In this document: positions 1-11,245 of the stretch, one piece after another
How positions within the stretch are numbered: position 1 is the stretch's first letter
How the letters are laid out: each line of letters opens with the position of its first letter
Assembly (NCBI GenBank): GCA_013115135.1
Contig: JABANP010000196.1
Span: forward strand, 1-64,000
Length of the DNA stretch: 64,000 bases
Direction: 5' to 3'
Source of the DNA: Perkinsus olseni
Taxonomy: Eukaryota; Perkinsozoa; Perkinsida; Perkinsidae
Notes under the pieces: model-generated
Told to the model about the DNA's origin: nothing
Databases searched by the model: none
What the model saw: the letters and a program-made list of their open reading frames with translations, nothing else
Made by a program: the position numbers and the translations under genes

Positions 1-630
1 TAACGGCTCTGATCCTCAGGATCAGAGCGCGGCCCGCTCGCGATTATGTCTTCTCAGCTGCAGCCGCTGCAGTGCAGCGCAGCGCAGTTCGAGAGAACGC
101 CGGACGTCGTAATTTTGACCTCTATTCAGAATCATTATACATGGCATCAGAACTCTCCCGAGCGACTGACGGAGAAAGGGATACACGCTGCCGGAGCAGG
201 CTGAGAGTGAGCGAGTGTGTATTCACCACGCAAGGGTGATTCTCCACTGTGCTCAGTTCTGCATTCTGTTCCCACCGAGCAGCTCGTGGCTTCTTGTTAT
301 CGAAGATGAGAGGAGAGCGTGTAATGCAACAGCCCGGTCACAGCGATGTATGCTGAGTGATCGACCCGGGCCGCCCGAGAGCGCGGTGAGAATCATCTAT
401 CGCTGAGCTGTTGAGCGAAAACGTGTTTAACCCTGAAAAGCTGGTCTGGTGCATGACTTGCTCAACGGCGTCCATCTCGATCGATGAGATTTTCATCGAA
501 TGACGTCTTGTTACAAGACTCTTGTACGAATCATACAGTATGATCCGATTCGTTCCATACCTTATCGCGGTACCCCTCAACGTAGTTGTAGCAACGACCC
601 CTCATCGAACCACTGCTCCCTCGATCGCTC
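1..630. other. No gene recognised
   Basis: Only short overlapping reading frames are seen here, none starting with ATG and showing a convincing product. There is a CAG/GCA-rich purine-pyrimidine patch near 55-90. I see no RNA gene or repeat. Confidence 0.4.
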
Positions 631-657
631 TGTAGGGTGTCATTTTGCATTGCGCTG

Positions 658-867
658 ATGGTGGTAGTGCTGCGCGCCGTGAGTGCATCAACTTGTCAGG
701 CGCAGCTTCTCCGTTGTGTCCGCAAGGCGATCATGAATGGCGAGACCATCGAGTATCTGGAATATGCTCCCCATAATGGAATGTGGGCGATGGTGACCAG
801 CAGTGGCTCCGTCTGGCTCGACTGTGGCCGGGTAGATTCCAATTCTGGTAACACTTCGCCATCCTAG
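658..867 (+). CDS. Small hypothetical protein, possibly secreted
   Basis: A 69-residue frame starts at an ATG (658) and ends at a TAG (865-867). The first 15 or so residues are hydrophobic (MVVVLRAVSAS) and could be a signal peptide. The rest is mixed polar with a motif-free stretch GMWAMVTSSGSVWLD. The frame stays open upstream without another ATG, so it could also be the last exon of a longer gene. No family is recognised. A perfect hairpin begins 28 bases after the stop. Confidence 0.3.
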   Translation: MVVVLRAVSASTCQAQLLRCVRKAIMNGETIEYLEYAPHNGMWAMVTSSGSVWLDCGRVDSNSGNTSPS

Positions 868-894
868 TCGACCTGCCACTGCTCAGCAGTAGCA

Positions 895-939
895 GGCCAC
901 TTCGGGGAACAGCAGTGACTGCTGTTCCCCGAAGTGGCC
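895..939. repeat. Perfect 21 bp palindrome with 3 nt loop
   Basis: Arm 895-915 is the exact reverse complement of arm 919-939, with loop TGA at 916-918. It is GC-rich and lies just downstream of the small frame ending at 867. It belongs to the class of local inverted duplications found throughout the window; a terminator role cannot be excluded but is not expected in a nuclear genome. Confidence 0.9.
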
Positions 940-1285
940 TTCGTGATAATAATAAGTTCTCGATATTCAGCATTGAAAAATTATATCAACCTACGACTAT
1001 TATCCCAACGCGGGGCAAGGGCACGGGGTAGGGCAAGTTGAAGCAATTTCATAATATACAGTGCGTTCGGGTTTGATATGCAAGTCGACTAAGGTGTTGT
1101 AACTCGGATATAAACGAACATTTCACGACGGAGAACTAGTCACTATAGCTAAAAAAGAAGGGCAATCGATTGGTGATATTTTTACTAAGAAACTGTCAGC
1201 CGTTTCACGAGAAGGGCGAGCGAAGATTTTGAGACCCATATTCAGCGTTCGTTTTTGATAAGCAACAACCCTTAATCTCGTTACT

Positions 1286-1867
1286 ATGGGTCGCGGCAAG
1301 CTCCTCACCACTTCTGAACGAGCCTCGATCGTCAAACAACTCAGCCAGGGAGTATCGGTGGGGGAAATTGCCAAGAAACTTGGCAGAGACACGCGTACAG
1401 TCAAAGAATACGTGAGCCAACCAGAGAAGGAGTACAAGCGACCGAAAGGAGCCTATAAGACGTCAGTAACCTCCAAGGAGAAGACGCGGCTGAAGCGCGC
1501 ATTGGCCCAGAACCCTCTGGCCAGTAGTAAGCGGATTTTCGACGAGGCGGGTGTCACCCCGAAGGGCAAGACAACCCGCAACAAGGTCCTCGAGGAGATT
1601 GGGAAGGTGGTGAAGCCTCGCCCTCGGCCCTCCCTCACTCAGAAGCACAAGAAGGATCGTCTGGACTGGGCCCGCGCTAATCTCAAACGGGACTTCTCTA
1701 CTGTCATATGGACGGACGAAGCTCGGGCGACCTTGGATGGCCCGGACAACTGGGCCACTGGATGGATTCTCAATGGTTCGACTACTCCAGTCCGAGTCCG
1801 ACTCTGGCTGACAGCCAGTTCTCAAGGCCGGAGTAGAGAAGAATTGGTGACACGACTCTCGCCTTAG
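1286..1867 (+). pseudogene. Truncated Tc1/mariner-type transposase
   Basis: The 193-residue frame reads as the N-terminal part of a Tc1-like transposase. Residues 7-45 form a helix-turn-helix (ERASIVKQLSQGVSVGEIAK then LGRDTRTVKEYV). A second DNA-binding segment follows at about 63-125. The start of the DDE catalytic domain is present as VIWTDEARATLDGPDNW, so D144 would be the first acidic catalytic residue, followed by GWILNG and TPVRVR. After residue 175 the family resemblance stops; the second D and the third D/E are absent, and the usual protein is about 330-350 residues. This is therefore a truncated, non-autonomous relic. I did not find convincing terminal inverted repeats around it. 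Confidence 0.85.
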
Positions 1868-2392
1868 TAAACCCAAATTTATTGGGATGAGAGTATATAG
1901 ACGCGATGAGAGTGTAGACGTTACGTTACTAAGTATGTCAGCACTACAATCGTTTCAGCAAATCGAAAGAGTTGGAATAACAAGAAAGCTCCGGGACTTA
2001 TCGACGCTTCGTTTGTTTTCGGAGTTCACACTGATATAGCATGAATACGTTGGGATACGCCATTGCGTCGTAAATGCATGCTGGAGTTGGATAACTTCGG
2101 GATAGACCAGTTATCCTGATATTTGTTTCTTGAGCGGGGTAGGTGGTGGAACAACCATGGTTCGGTCTGCGTCTCTTCAGCGTACTATCAGTCACTTCAG
2201 CAAGTTATCGCAGAGTGTCCTCGCGTACGTGGATTTTCTTTGGGGAGTGCAGAGTTCGAATGGTGAGTCGCCTTGGTCAGCTGTAGAGAACTTGTGAGGG
2301 TTGCTTTAGTAAAGCGGCCGTCGGATACCCGCAGATCAGAAAAAGCTCGAATCTGTCTACAGTAGGAATTCTCTAAGCTGAACTGGAGTTCA
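1868..2392. other. No gene recognised
   Basis: The stretch holds only short frames with stops in all phases. It may include the remaining 3' part of the transposon, but no terminal repeat is visible. Confidence 0.4.
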
Positions 2393-2689
2393 GTGAACTC
2401 CAACTCGGTATTGGACCAACTCAACTCAGTGTCGAGAAGAAATTTCGTGTCATTTGAATGCCCTTACGGTGCTCTGTGGCCGGGCCACACCATCAGTCAC
2501 GTCGTGTGTAGTTGGATAGTGATCCATTCCGACGGCAAGGGAGTGCGCACATACGGTCGCCTCCCTGATGGCCTTACTCGGGATATTGGAGAAGCGATCA
2601 ACTCAGGTGGAGGAGTGGACTTCGTCGGAATATTGAGGAATACGGTAGGCGTGAACTGCGCTCCAACTGACTGCGAGAAGACTGACTGA
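2393..2689 (+). CDS. Hypothetical frame
   Basis: A 98-residue open frame ends at a TGA (2687-2689). It begins with ATT/GTG-type codons, not ATG, so it is more likely an exon than a complete gene. The segment WPGHTISHVVCSWIVIHSDG and the following GRLPDGLTRDIGEAINSG have coding-like composition. No family is recognised. Confidence 0.25.
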   Translation: MNSNSVLDQLNSVSRRNFVSFECPYGALWPGHTISHVVCSWIVIHSDGKGVRTYGRLPDGLTRDIGEAINSGGGVDFVGILRNTVGVNCAPTDCEKTD

Positions 2690-2916
2690 CGGCAACGAGG
2701 GCTGAACAACCCCGCATCAGCCGTGATGCGGATGTTGCTCATAGACTGCCTAATTTCGTCACGCGACGGAGGAAAAATGCCCGCGCTGTGCCTTCTGAAA
2801 GGCATTCGATCTGCAGCAGATGATCCTCTGTTCTATTAGACGCCATCTTTATACACTTTTCAGCACTCAGTTGAGTGACCTTAAGTTCATGAATTTTTCA
2901 ACGACAATAAGCTCGA

Positions 2917-3176
2917 GTGTCTTGCCAGGCACCCTATTATCAAGTCGTATCACAGCGAGGCCATTGTTATGGTGTCATAAACGGGGAACGACATGTTGAG
3001 GGAATCCTTGTCGATGCGGCTACCGGTCTCGAGGTGCGTCCGTCCTCGTGCTGCCCTAAATCGTATTCGTTATCTTTCGGCGTTTCCAGATGCATTGGGA
3101 CAGAAATGGGGGTGTCTTCTTCAAGAACATCCCGGAGTCCCTGGAGCGAGAGCTTCGACGAGTTATGAGCATCTGA
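2917..3176 (+). CDS. 3' end of an unidentified two-or-more-exon gene
   Basis: Exon 2917-3033 reads YYQVVSQRGHCYGVINGERH and on to VDAATGLE. A 56 nt intron (3034-3089) with donor GTGCGT and acceptor TTTCCAG follows in phase 0. The last exon, 3090-3176, gives MHWDRNGGVFFKNIPESLER and then ELRRVMSI before a TGA. Frame continuity across the intron supports the model. The 5' end is not resolved and no family is recognised. Confidence 0.5.
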
Positions 3177-3376
3177 GTTTATATCTAAGCTTTTATCAAT
3201 TGATAACAGATCAGTCTTGCAGTTCATGTCTGTTACAAGGGGAGAATGCTTTAATCGCGACGAGTTGCCCACCTTCGATGGTCCTAGCCGGTGTTGAATG
3301 TCACTTAAGGTGTTGGCAGCGCTACGTCAAGTCGCATGACAAGATAGGTTTCGAACGCTCTCTACTGTCTTAATAC

Positions 3377-4330
3377 TAGTTCTGAATGCACTCTGCTATC
3401 TTGTTGCTAGCTCATGAGAGCACAGCTTAGAAGTCTCCTTGTAGGAGACGAGGGACAACGCTGCAATGTGTCCCTACAGTGTGCATCATCGCCGCGACGC
3501 CGTTGGGAGTGCATCCGTATCACGGGATGCCGGCGGCATCATGCTGTGTTACTCATTGCGCGCCGATCATCTTGTGCATGCGTGCATTGCTAATACTCCC
3601 GCCCCCCGAATAGATCCAGATAGAAGACTTTATACTCCTTCTCGCCTTGCGTTGACTATGAGCAACAACGGAGAAGCAACATGCTGCCTGATTTAAGCCA
3701 TCAAAGTTTTCAGTTCCACATGGACCCAGAGCCCTTCACCACCATCGGTAACACGAGTAGCTCCTCTGCGTATCGTTGGGACCTAGATGCACCGGGTATG
3801 TCCTTGAACGATTAAGCCTGGGTGAAAAAATCCGTAGGTGCTGGCTGGTCCCCTCCCATTTCGGCCTATCGACCTCAAGACGGTGATCGTAGTGTTGTTG
3901 ACTCGGGCACTTTCATGAGGAAGTGGGCAGCCAAAAAGTCTTGCATCACTTGACGGTCTCCCGTGATCAGGGAGGCGACGGCCGAACCGAGCGCTCACCA
4001 GCGCGACACCAACAGCAATGCAGTGGTAGGCCTTCTGTAGGGGTAACTGAACAAAAACTAGATTGACGAGCGGATCTGGATAAACGATCAGCTAGGGCCA
4101 GCTCGATGGCTTCCGTCCTTCGAGCGAGATAGAACACTTCGCCTCGTCGTCTTTCCGAGTGCGGTTTCTCAGAGGGAGTCTCCCCTCAGAGCTTTGACGT
4201 CGGGGGAGTACGGAAGAGGCCCCGTGGAAGGTCAGCCTGCCTGCTCCATCAGCTGATCCAGCAGACGTAACCGTCCTTGACTGACCACGACGTATTATTC
4301 GTCGCTTTGTAGGAGAGTCCACTCACCTCC
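3377..4330. other. No gene recognised
   Basis: Short frames only. One small hairpin (GTCTCCT/AGGAGAC, about 3435-3451) is present. Nothing else is supported. Confidence 0.35.
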
Positions 4331-4351
4331 CTTGCTGGGGCCGTGCCTAAG

Positions 4352-5081
4352 ATGGTCGACGAGGCCCTTGAGAGAGCACAGAGTTTTCTCCGAGATCGCG
4401 TGACTACCGACCAGAATGATGCAGCAGCTGTAGAAATGTGAGTGCCACTGCGAGTCTCTTAGCGGCGTAGGCTGTAGTGTAAGGTCTGCGAGACCGCAGA
4501 TTGCCCCCGTGAGTGGGCTGTCGAGCGAAGGGCAAGGTGAGTTGGCAATACTGATCAGGAATGGTCCAACGCATGGTTCATCAGGCGAGAGCGCTCCAGT
4601 TGTATTGAATGGACTTGGGCGAGAAGAAGCGTCCAAGGTTGATCAGAGCGTGACGCATGGGGCCGGACAGCCTGGCGGAGGTGCCGGGATCGATCCCCAA
4701 ACCATCGCGACCATGGTCAAGGAGGCAATCGCGGGGAGTCCTGGATGAGAAGCTGAGGGCTAGGGAGGAGGAGCAGCGGCTGCTCGTGGATGAGGCATCG
4801 AAAGTCGGGAGTGACGGAGCGATGCAGAGCTGTGCATGGAATTATCAGGAATTGCAGTCTCTGTCGGACAGAGCAGCTCGACTCGAGACGGCACTGGAGG
4901 CGTCGAGGCAACGCGAGCGTGAACTGGCCCAGAGGGTGTTCGAAAAAAGAGCGAGTGACGAGCGGAGCGATGCTGAACAGGTATGGTGGGTATGGACTCG
5001 CCAGCACTCACCTTGCACAATCTGAAGTGGCGTCGTCTCTCGGCCATCAGCGAGAGGACTGTCGATATCGACAGAACTTAA
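4352..5081 (+). CDS. Coiled-coil protein, possibly frameshifted
   Basis: The model starts at ATG 4352 (MVDEALERAQSFLRDRVTTD). A roughly 75 nt intron follows, then an exon through KEAIAG near 4735. There the frame must move by one base to continue into the clear coiled coil LDEKLRAREEEQRLLVDEAS and LETALEASRQRERELAQRVF. A 47 nt intron (GTATGG to TGAAG) from about 4981 joins to WRRLSAISERTVDIDRT and the TAA at 5079-5081. The heptad-rich composition indicates a structural coiled coil. The one-base shift near 4737 is either a real lesion or a base-calling error in a G run. No family is recognised. Confidence 0.5.
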
Positions 5082-5889
5082 TCAGATCGGACGCACAAGT
5101 CCTGTCGGAAATCTTTCTGCTAGTCGCTCGGCTGCTTCTGCCGACGGGATTGTCAACGAGGTGGTGTCACCACCGTGGTGACCTGAGTAGTTTGAAGCAA
5201 CTCTCTCAGGCACCTCCGGACCCCCGCTCCCAGAGCGACACACTTCGACCAGCAGCCCCCTCCTTGGCTGCCAGGCCAGAAGATTCGAACGCCTTCAGAG
5301 GCAGTAGCGCTAGAGAGAGTATCAAGGGCGGCATAGCAGAAGACGCAAAGGGGTGGGTCCGACACTTTCGGATACTTACCGGTGGTGAACGGTGGGGTTT
5401 TTCCAGGACCACCTCACTACCGTCGTCGCGGCCTCCAGTGTCATCTCGCATTAGCACCTCGCCGCCATTTTGTTCGGCACACGGCCTTCCCCTATCATTG
5501 TGGTGTGAGACGACGCAAGCGCCTCTCTGTAGTCGATGCGAAGCGGATCGGAAAGGGGGGTAAGAGCTCGGACGTGTTGTTAATTTTTTGACGCGATTAA
5601 TTTTTTGATACGCTAATACCTCTTCTAGCTGTACTAATCGTATCGACAGCAAACCTCGATAGCATACCAGTGACTGACAATCCCCGCGTGATTATCACCC
5701 GAGTTCAACCTGAACTGCCGCCTTTTGTGGAGAGTTTCTTCTCGGTTCGTCGGATACTGGCGCTCGCCTGAGGTTAGATCAGCCGGTGGATGAGCGCTGT
5801 GCTCGCTAGTGTCGCGATAGAGGTCGTGGCAACAGATACAGCTATTCTTTGATGGGCTCTCCGAGAGCAGCATCATCACGTTCGCGGGC

Positions 5890-7512
5890 GATTACTGAGG
5901 TTTGCGAGGCCAAGCTGAGGATGATGGGGGGGTCCCTGAGGGAGCTGGAGAGCGGCAAGGCTGCTGCTCTGGAAGAGGAGATATTGAGGACAGATGTCAG
6001 GCGTTAAGCAGACGAGCTGCAGCTCTTTTCGAAAACGGGTCGCACGGCTTCGAATCGGCCAGGGTTCTTGTTTCTGACCACCGTTCGTTACTCAACTCTC
6101 ACGTACTATCATTGGCTTCGTCTTTTTCAGGCCAAACTAGAGGAGTTAGGTCAGCTAGCCGACGCAGCAGCTCGAGATCTTCGGGAAGACTTCGAGCAGG
6201 CCATGGGTAGGCTGCTTGAGCCATGCAGCCATCTTGAGCGATCTTGCGCCTCTTGCGCCTCTCGGGTGGTAGTGCCTGGAGCTGCTCGGTAGAACTTCGT
6301 TGGCCAGACGAAGCCGGAAATTTCCCAGTCTTTACTATCACTGATAGGTCATCAGTAGTGATAGTCGGGTTTCATCGTAGTGGAATCCAAACGATATCCT
6401 TAAATGGTTCGCCATAGCATGGCGGCCATTGAAAACTTCTTCATTTCTACTTTTCTGCATGCAGAGAAGACAGCATTGCCTGCGAGGCTCCTTGCGCAGC
6501 AACGCCTCTTTGATGGGGAGCACCCTTCCTATCTCCCTGTCAACCGTTCCTGCTCCGGAGGTTAGTTGAACCAGTGCCACTCTCAGAGCTCCTCCAGTCC
6601 ACGCGACGAGTGAAGGAGCACATGCTGGTGGACCACCGACAACAGCTGGGCGATGTCGCTGAGGTTGGTATCGACATAACTGCGCTTCTTCATGTTGTCA
6701 CTCCCGCTTCAGAGAATTGCTGCTTTGAGAAGTGTCCGGGATGAAGGTGTGAAGGCCTGTGAAGCTGCTGACCATGCAGGTGAGGTTTGCAAAAAATTCA
6801 CTCAACCTGCATCGCTCCGCCTGACTAGAGATGGTCTCATTCCTGTCGAAGCATGCTAGTACCTACTCCCAAGAATGTTGGCAGCTCCTTGCAAGACCGC
6901 TACCTCGCAGTATACAGGTTAGAGGAGCTGGGCCAGCGTGCAGCGCATCCTCTCTCCGGGCTCCAGGTCCCGCTAGACGACATCCCGTTCGAGGTTGCCA
7001 AGCGGAGGGATTTGCTAAGGGGGCACAGTGCTCAGAGAAGCTCGTGGGCTGTCCTTGAGTGAGCGCGGTGTATTGGTATCTCTTAGGCCCGCATGAAGAA
7101 CGAAGTGTTATGCGACATAGTCGACGCTCTGAGACAAGAGAGGGTGAGCTAACCTTTACTGTGAGCGGAAAAGGTCGGAATCTCAGTCTACGCATGCTGA
7201 TACGCGGGAGTACGCTGTTGAGGTAGAGTCCTTACTGGAGGCTTACGCAACTGAATGGGAGAAGAGGTGAGTCCAGGAGCTGAAGCTGTGGGAGATGAAT
7301 GAGGAATGCAGATTCGATTATGCATGCTCGTACTGTGGGCAAGTCTTGGAGGCAGCTCTTGCTAACGAGCCCTACTGTGGGGCTATGCCCGGACGGAAAG
7401 TAGGTCGACTCGACTCCGATAGAAGTTAGTATCGTCTTTAGGAAAGGCGCAGTTGATAAACGCAACGCTCATTCGGAGGCAGGCGCACCCCTGGCCTCTG
7501 TGTTTCTATTAG
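5890..7512 (+). CDS. Multi-exon coiled-coil protein with Cys-rich C-terminus
   Basis: Coding-like exons can be chained on the plus strand. They read EAKLRMMGGSLRELESGKAA; AKLEELGQLADAAARDLRED (after a TTTTTCAG acceptor near 6130); QRIAALRSVRDEGVKACEAA; LQDRYLAVYRLEELGQRAAH; MKNEVLCDIVDALRQER; TREYAVEVESLLEAYATEWE; and FDYACSYCGQVLEAALANEP. The chain ends at TAG 7510-7512. LEELGQ occurs in two exons, suggesting internal repeat of a coiled-coil unit. The first exon meets an in-frame TAA near 6004, so either an intron is missed or the 5' part is decayed. The C-terminal CSYC with a later C may bind metal, but this is weak. Confidence 0.45.
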
Positions 7513-8049
7513 AGAGGCGGGCTTCAGGCACATCACTGGGTACCCACCGATACCGCTGGCATAGCAGAAGCGAAGGAGACTGCTCGACCACAGCTGCCTG
7601 TCGCAGCAGCTTCGCCTAGACTGAAGTAGGCTCCGCGGCATATGGGCGGTGCTGAGGCGTGGTGCTTTACTGTGCTGCGGCGGTCCTAGGGTTTGGTCAG
7701 GTCCCAGGCCAAGATAAGGGCAATATCTCCGATGTTCCGCGCTGACAGTTCAGTCGATGGATCTCCAGCGTCACATTCTGCTAGGCGCCGTGATGACTCT
7801 CCACGCATAGGTAGACGGTGTGAAAAGCGTGTATTTAACTGAGTCCACCGAAGTATTCCGAGGCCCGGACTACCTGGTTGGTTTCGGACTCCGAGCCCTG
7901 AAGGCGAGAGGGCCCAGCAGAATTCTGCTGAGCCCAGCAGAATTCAAAGCCCGTTATCTTATTGCTACGTGTCCACACGTCGTGTGGTATAGAAGCCGAG
8001 CCACCCGACCGGGGAATCGCTTTTTTTTGCGCCCAGCCCTCCGTATTTG

Positions 8050-8490
8050 GAACGCAATGGCCTGCGTGCGAGACAGAGAGAGCTCCGTCGGATAGCAAGA
8101 TCTTGGAGAGCAACGTCCTCAGGTGTCGAGCGGACAGATTCAGAGATCCTCTCAATTGTGGGTACTCTGCTGCGTGAGAAATTCCCTCACGGTGAGTTCG
8201 AACCTCTGTCTCGTTCAAAAGATTCCCCATCCTTTTACTTGACATGCCTTCCCGAAAGAGTTCGTTGGTGGCCTCTCAGATACGGCCTGGCCATTCCGAC
8301 GACAGTCCGACAAAGCCCGCAAGGGGATTCTTTCGCGTTTGGAATTGTGGAGGACCGTCAGAGAGGAACTGGACACTCGAGGGGTGAGCGCTCGCTGAGA
8401 ATGCAGAGGTTGCAAAGGAGTTTTCCCGTTATGGTGGTCATTAGCGCTCAGCCGGGAGCTATAAGTGCGTGTTCGGTACCTTTGACGGAT
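8050..8490 (+). CDS. Putative coiled-coil exon(s)
   Basis: The best-supported exon is 8261-8383: FVGGLSDTAW then RRQSDKARKGILSRLELWRT and VREELDTRG, ending at a GTGAGCG donor. An overlapping frame upstream (LRARQRELRRIARSW) also looks helical but is in another phase, so the intron structure is unresolved. The transposon right after (8539) may have truncated the gene. Confidence 0.3.
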
Positions 8491-8538
8491 CGATATGGCG
8501 GTCTTTCGCTTCGCAGCCTTCACAAGGAACTGTAATTA

Positions 8539-8758
8539 CTGTGTGTGCCATTTTGATATGCTAATGACCAAAATTGGGATATCTCGTTTAATACGAAGCT
8601 TTCATATGTCAAAGTTGGTCTGCTTACGTATTTTGACGAGAGGAATTCATTGATATATCGATCAACCGTTTCATTGACCGCTTCGTCGTTGTAGAGAGCG
8701 CGAAGTGAATTTCGCGCGCGCCAAGTGTACCATTTCGATATGCAACCGTGCCGTTATG
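8539..8758 (+). repeat. Left terminal inverted repeat
   Basis: 220 bp arm; its outer end is CTGTGTGTGCCATTTTGATA. Its reverse complement is 9707-9926. Confidence 0.85.
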
Positions 8759-9706
8759 CGGAAATACGCGACCGAAAAAACTAGGGAGAGTCTCTGCGCC
8801 CAGGACAGTACTAGGCAGCGCCTTCTGCCGCTCCTATCCGGGTCGTGTAGCGCTGCACGCTACAAAATTGCCCCACTATGCGATCTTTCGTCGGCCTGTG
8901 CGGCACAGGCTGTGCCTCGTACCACTTAATGGGCAGAGGCGATGCTCGCAGCTCTTGTACTACTTGGTAAGTCCCTGCGAATGTCAACAAGCCCGCAATT
9001 TGGCCCACCGCAAGCTTCTGCACTCGTGATGGGGCGAACGCTGTTCGGGCGTGCGCGTTTTGTGGACGGTTTCGTGGACGAAACGGTTCAAACAACAAAC
9101 TTTATTATTGTTCCCGAGAACGCATGTCATTAGCTTGCGGTTGGTATACAAACTGTCGCTCAACTCGCCAAAACAAGGAAAATCTTCCGGTATGATAGCG
9201 CCATGCACTCATAAGTGGCACTTTAAGCCGTGAAATCGGCGTTATTCCGGGGAGAAAGTTTTGCCGAGCAGTTGCAATTCATGTTTTGAATGTTTCATCA
9301 CAAGTCATATACCGAACGAAAGTTAACAACAAGCACTTTGCGAGCACGCAATGCAAATATACATATTTGACCGTTTCGCCTGCGAAACGACTCCTCTAAC
9401 GCGCGCGCCCTGGAGGACGACTCCCATTCAAAGCTATATTACCAACAATAGGCCTAGCTAGCGACGCGGGAGCTTCTGCGATTCTTCGGCATGCTTCCCA
9501 GAACAACGTTAAACCCGCAGTTCCACACATGTGAACAGCTATCAGCTACTCTGTTGCTCACGGCACGGACCACCCTAATATGAGGTAAAGAAATTATCCT
9601 GACACAGTAATGTAGTGAAACAGTATACAGACAAAAGCAGGGGAGCCGGAGTAGTGTATGGCTAAGTATCAAAGTCTCTGGCGTAGTTAACGGTCTAGTA
9701 TAACCC

Positions 9707-9926
9707 CATAACGGCACGGTTGCATATCGAAATGGTACACGTGGCGCGCGCGAAATTCACTCCGCGCTCTCTACAACGACGAAACGGTCAATGAAACGGT
9801 TGATCGATATATCAATGAGTTCCTTTCGTCAAAATACGTAAGCAGACCAACTTTGACAAATGAAAGCTTCGTATTAAGCGAGATATCACAATTTTGGTCA
9901 TTTGCATATCAAAATGGCACACACAG
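9707..9926 (-). repeat. Right terminal inverted repeat
   Basis: 220 bp arm ending in GGCACACACAG followed by TA. It pairs with 8539-8758. Confidence 0.85.
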
Positions 9927-10093
9927 TAGATTTGCAGACTTGATTCATGCTCTGTTGAAGACGTCTCGGCTAGCTCACGTAGATGTCCTTTTGAAAATCG
10001 TGTACTGGTTTTGGATTGGGCTCCTGCACAGATACTCACCGACTCGGAGGTGGATAGGGTCATGCTCTGCTGTGACACCGAGAAAAGTGGGCA

Positions 10094-11245
10094 ATGGAGG
10101 CATGCTTGTTGGCTCCCTTTCTCGTTCTTGATGTAATCGCAGCGCGTCATCAGCGTGTACATAGACGGGGCGGATAACCAACTACAGCATTGTTCACTTA
10201 TGTTATTTCGAAGATTTGAGGCTCGCGATTTTGGATGTCTCCGGGAGGGACCGAGGCTCGGTCGCAGAATATCAGCACCAAGGCGTGTGGTATGGCTTGA
10301 CATAATTTCTGCGTCAGCGTTCGCATTGCTTTTGAACTAGGGCTCTACACCTTGCATCTCGTGAAGGATGAGCGGTTCGCGCTACGGTGATGTGTCTGTA
10401 CCGCCCCTCCGTCCTCTGCTGGCCTGATCATATCCTTCACAGATGGCGTCCTGGAGATCGACAAATTCATGAAGCTCTTCGACTTTGGCGATCATCAGCT
10501 GGACATGCGATAGGCCATGCCTTGCCATACGACATACTCTCATTGTGCGTTTTGTGTGAGTTGAGAATTCGGCGTTGAGGGACTCGTAGTGGTATCTGGA
10601 CATGTTTGACCGGCGTTGTCAGAAGATGCCTACAACTACCCGGGATATTATCGTAGCATTAACGCAGGCAGGGCTTCTGTACCGAAACCATTTCTTCTGC
10701 CCATCGATTTCGACGCCCGCCCAACATGGGCAGGCAATTCATACGCGTGCACGAGGATATTGTCCACTGGAAAATTTCCAGAGTCGGAGCTTCGCGGTCG
10801 ACTGCTTACCCCTGGGGATCTGGCGAGCACGTCGATACGCGATCTGCGATGACAACTTGAATTCCAGTGGAATTATTTCATGACGAGAAAAATGTCTCGA
10901 CCAGACCGGGACAGCTCGACAAGGGTAAATTCGACGAACTGCTGTTTCCGTCTGCAGCTTCCCTGTGGCGGGAGGTCGAAACTAAGGGGTCTGTGAGAGA
11001 ATATGTCTCGATATAAAGAAAGTTTCTCCAGTCCGTGGGTTCTGTGGGGATGTGGTTCGCTGTGCCTCGAATGAGCCTGACAGAACCCAGCGGGATTAGG
11101 GCTGGCACCACACGTAGTGGCGGAGCTCGTCACCGTCCCACGCGTGCGCATGTATGGCAGGACATGTCGTCCAGAGCAGTTCACAGCGGCGTTGCATTTC
11201 GGGCCTCGGCATTGTGCTGTGGGCGATCCTATTGAGAATAGCTAG
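10094..11245 (+). CDS. Unidentified multi-exon protein
   Basis: Exons were chained by frame from ATG 10094 (MEACLLAPFLVLD). A 32 nt intron leads to TGRITNYSIVHLCYFEDLRL and AILDVSGRDRGSVAEYQHQG. Later exons read VRIAFELGLYTLHLVKDERF; YNYPGYYRSINAGRASVPKP; ELFHDEKNVSTRPGQLDKGK; and NPAGLGLAPHVVAELVTVPR, with TAG at 11243-11245. The middle (10390-10620) is ambiguous because two frames look coding. Most joins keep phase. No family is recognised. The minus-strand frame at 10382-10603 is probably a shadow. Confidence 0.5.

Larger units (their letters stand above)
8539..9926. mobile_element. Foldback/MITE-like element with 220 bp TIRs and TA target duplication
   Basis: The left arm 8539-8758 and right arm 9707-9926 are inverted copies that differ at only a scattering of positions. 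The element begins CTGTGTGTGCC and ends with the complement, and is flanked on both sides by TA (8537-8538 and 9927-9928). TA duplication is the signature of Tc1/mariner/IS630-type transposition. The roughly 950 bp core has no transposase-like frame, so the element looks non-autonomous. A diverged single arm of the same element lies at 33369-33568. Confidence 0.85.

Noticed and set aside
10382..10603. 73-residue minus frame starting at an ATG
   Set aside because: It overlaps plus-strand exons of the 10094-11245 gene whose joins keep phase; treated as a shadow.
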